Source: Pseudomonadota bacterium
GTDB taxonomy: Bacteria > Chloroflexota > UBA6077 > JAJPHF01
Reading direction: 5' to 3'
NCBI GenBank assembly: GCA_021325365.1
Contig: JAJPHF010000174.1
Span: 1 to 5,051 of the forward strand
Length of the DNA: 5,051 bases
Below the pieces are notes generated by a model. It saw nothing but the letters and a program-made list of their open reading frames with translations, was not told where the DNA came from and searched no databases. The position numbers and the translations under genes were made by a program. Positions 4,459 through 5,051 of this stretch are shown in pieces. Position 1 is the stretch's first letter. Each line of letters opens with the position of its first letter.

Positions 4459-4551
4459 CGAACGAGCACCTGTTGTCTAGACGCCGCCCGCCCCGCCGCC
4501 CTCAGCACGCAGCCGGCGACGGCGGGCGCTCGCGTGCCAGCGAGTCGCGCG

Positions 4552-4722
4552 CTACGAGGGTTGCGGCGTCTCGAAGCGTCGCCCCATGTAGTCGCGGTGC
4601 CAGAGGTGAGGCGGCCGCTCGCGGCCCGTGCGCTGCCAGTATCCGTAGCACGCGGGGCAGCGGCCGCGCACCAGGCGCGGGACCTGGTACCCACAGACCG
4701 CGCAGCGTCGCCAGCGCTCCAT
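4552..4722 (-). CDS. 56-aa zinc-ribbon protein (CxxC...CxxC with YWxRTGRERPPHLW tail)
   Basis: The ATG at 4722 opens 57 codons ending in TAG at 4552-4554. The product is MERWRRCAVCGYQVP, then RLVRGRCPACYGYWQRTGRE and RPPHLWHRDYMGRRF. Cys7, Cys10, Cys22 and Cys25 give a C-x2-C-x11-C-x2-C zinc-binding pattern. The basic, aromatic stretch after it (YGYWQRTGRERPPHLW) resembles nucleic-acid-binding zinc fingers. I infer a DNA- or RNA-binding role but cannot name a family. The SD is weak (GGTGGGG, 4 bases from the ATG); the upstream frame closes at a TGA without another usual start codon, so this start is the only option. A decayed paralogue lies at 1872-2015 on the same strand, and conservation of the core between the two supports real coding. 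The 39-aa gene (4814-4933) lies 91 bases upstream. Confidence 0.68.
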   Translation of the reverse strand: MERWRRCAVCGYQVPRLVRGRCPACYGYWQRTGRERPPHLWHRDYMGRRFETPQPS

Positions 4723-4813
4723 GTGGCCCCACCGGTATACGATGCTGGCGGCAGAGTAGGGGCATCATGGTGAACAATCGGGAGCACGACGGTTGAGACC
4801 GCGTGGTAAACAG

Positions 4814-4933
4814 TTACCTGGGTTCTCCCGCGCTCTCCGCGGCAAGCACCCATGCCAGCCACTTGTCCGCGAGCTGCAACACGTGCTCGGACTCCCCCTC
4901 CGGGCGGCTCGCCGCGAATGCGCTCGCGGCCAT
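4814..4933 (-). CDS. 39-aa helical peptide next to the IS630 end
   Basis: The ATG at 4933 opens 40 codons to TAA at 4814-4816. It reads MAASAFAASRPEGESEHVLQ, then LADKWLAWVLAAESAGEPR. The second half is an amphipathic helix with the pattern VLQLADKWLAWVL, and codons strongly prefer G/C third positions. There is no good SD; the nearest AGG lies 12 bases upstream. The start codon is only 24 bases after the transposase stop, in the same frame. The N-terminus may therefore have been replaced or trimmed by insertion of the element. Family not recognised. Confidence 0.42.
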   Translation of the reverse strand: MAASAFAASRPEGESEHVLQLADKWLAWVLAAESAGEPR

Positions 4934-4947
4934 CAAAACCGACAACC

Positions 4948-4952
4948 TAGTA
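4948..4952. other. Possible edge of the IS630 element at a TA dinucleotide
   Basis: IS630/Tc1-type elements insert at TA and duplicate it. Two TA dinucleotides (4948-4949 and 4951-4952, within CTAGTACTC) lie just outside the transposase stop at 4958-4960. The other end is beyond the window, so the inverted repeat cannot be matched and the edge is a guess. Confidence 0.25.
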
Positions 4953-4957
4953 CTCCG

Positions 4958-5051
4958 TCACACCTGAAACGCTGGGTAGAGATGCTTGAGCTTGATCCGG
5001 GCATCGGCCGTGGTGAAGCGCCAGTCGATCCGCTGGCCGGCGGCGTTGCGG
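4958..5051 (-). mobile_element. C-terminal end of an IS630-family transposase (partial, runs off window)
   Basis: The minus strand reads RNAAGQRIDWRFTTADARIK, then LKHLYPAFQV, to TGA at 4958-4960. The pattern W-x-F-T-T-x-D-A-R-I-K-L-x-x-L-Y-P is the usual C-terminal signature of IS630-family DDE transposases. This end lies after the catalytic region, so the DDE residues are outside the window. The rest of the gene continues past 5051. The element would be transcribed towards the small minus-strand genes at 4933 and 4722, and could drive or disturb their expression. Confidence 0.8.

Noticed and set aside
4096..4722. Amber (TAG) recoding of the whole minus-strand region
   Set aside because: TAG serves as a sensible stop in other genes here (one directly before a hairpin), and the stretch between the first two TAGs is not protein-like.
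1..5051. tRNA or rRNA genes
   Set aside because: A visual scan for T-loop sequences and conserved rRNA blocks found none; GGTTCA-like words at 1609 and 2642 have no cloverleaf around them.

Overview
This is a GC-rich bacterial window that looks like an accessory, gene-poor stretch. The recognisable coding content is a series of very small genes (about 39 to 126 codons), separated by long non-coding segments full of GC hairpins. High GC, good Shine-Dalgarno (SD) sequences, a PEP-CTERM-like sorting tail and an IS630-type transposase end fit a high-GC environmental bacterium. Chloroflexota is my guess, but nothing here fixes the phylum. No rRNA, tRNA, replication gene or complete operon of known function was found.

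Left part (1-1753): the 3' end of a proline-rich exported protein with a C-terminal sorting signal, followed by a 13-bp hairpin; a 68-aa C2H2-like zinc-finger protein (422-628); about 330 bases with one hairpin and no convincing gene; a 44-aa cysteine-containing membrane peptide (959-1093); a convergent minus-strand small gene that reads properly only if one base is removed from an A4/T4 run (1115-1352); and a 101-aa secreted protein with a Gly/Arg/Trp repeat and a Val/Pro tail (1448-1753).

Middle part (1750-2713): a decayed minus-strand copy of a small zinc-finger gene (1872-2015), a possible broken mini-ORF after it, and then about 700 bases without a gene. That stretch contains a sigma70-like promoter followed by a hairpin with a T-rich tail, and a competing antiterminator pairing. 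This looks like an orphan small RNA or an attenuated leader. A secreted 126-aa beta-rich protein with its own SD follows (2729-3109), ending at a hairpin.

Right part (3280-5051), all genes on the minus strand: a coiled-coil/membrane ORF that may really be two overlapping genes with a frameshift (3280-3762); a 36-bp near-perfect direct repeat pair 37 bp apart (3845-3953); a CDS interrupted by an amber codon (4096-4458); an intact 56-aa CxxC...CxxC zinc-ribbon protein (4552-4722) that is the paralogue of the decayed copy at 1872-2015; a 39-aa helical peptide (4814-4933); and the last 30 codons of an IS630-family transposase running off the window edge.

The main message is a field of tiny genes, several apparently broken by one lesion each, next to a transposon end, with a dispersed small zinc-finger family and one orphan transcription signal. 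I did not find a convincing new multi-gene system. The zinc-finger pair, the promoter/antiterminator/terminator cassette and the 36-bp repeat pair most deserve a second look.
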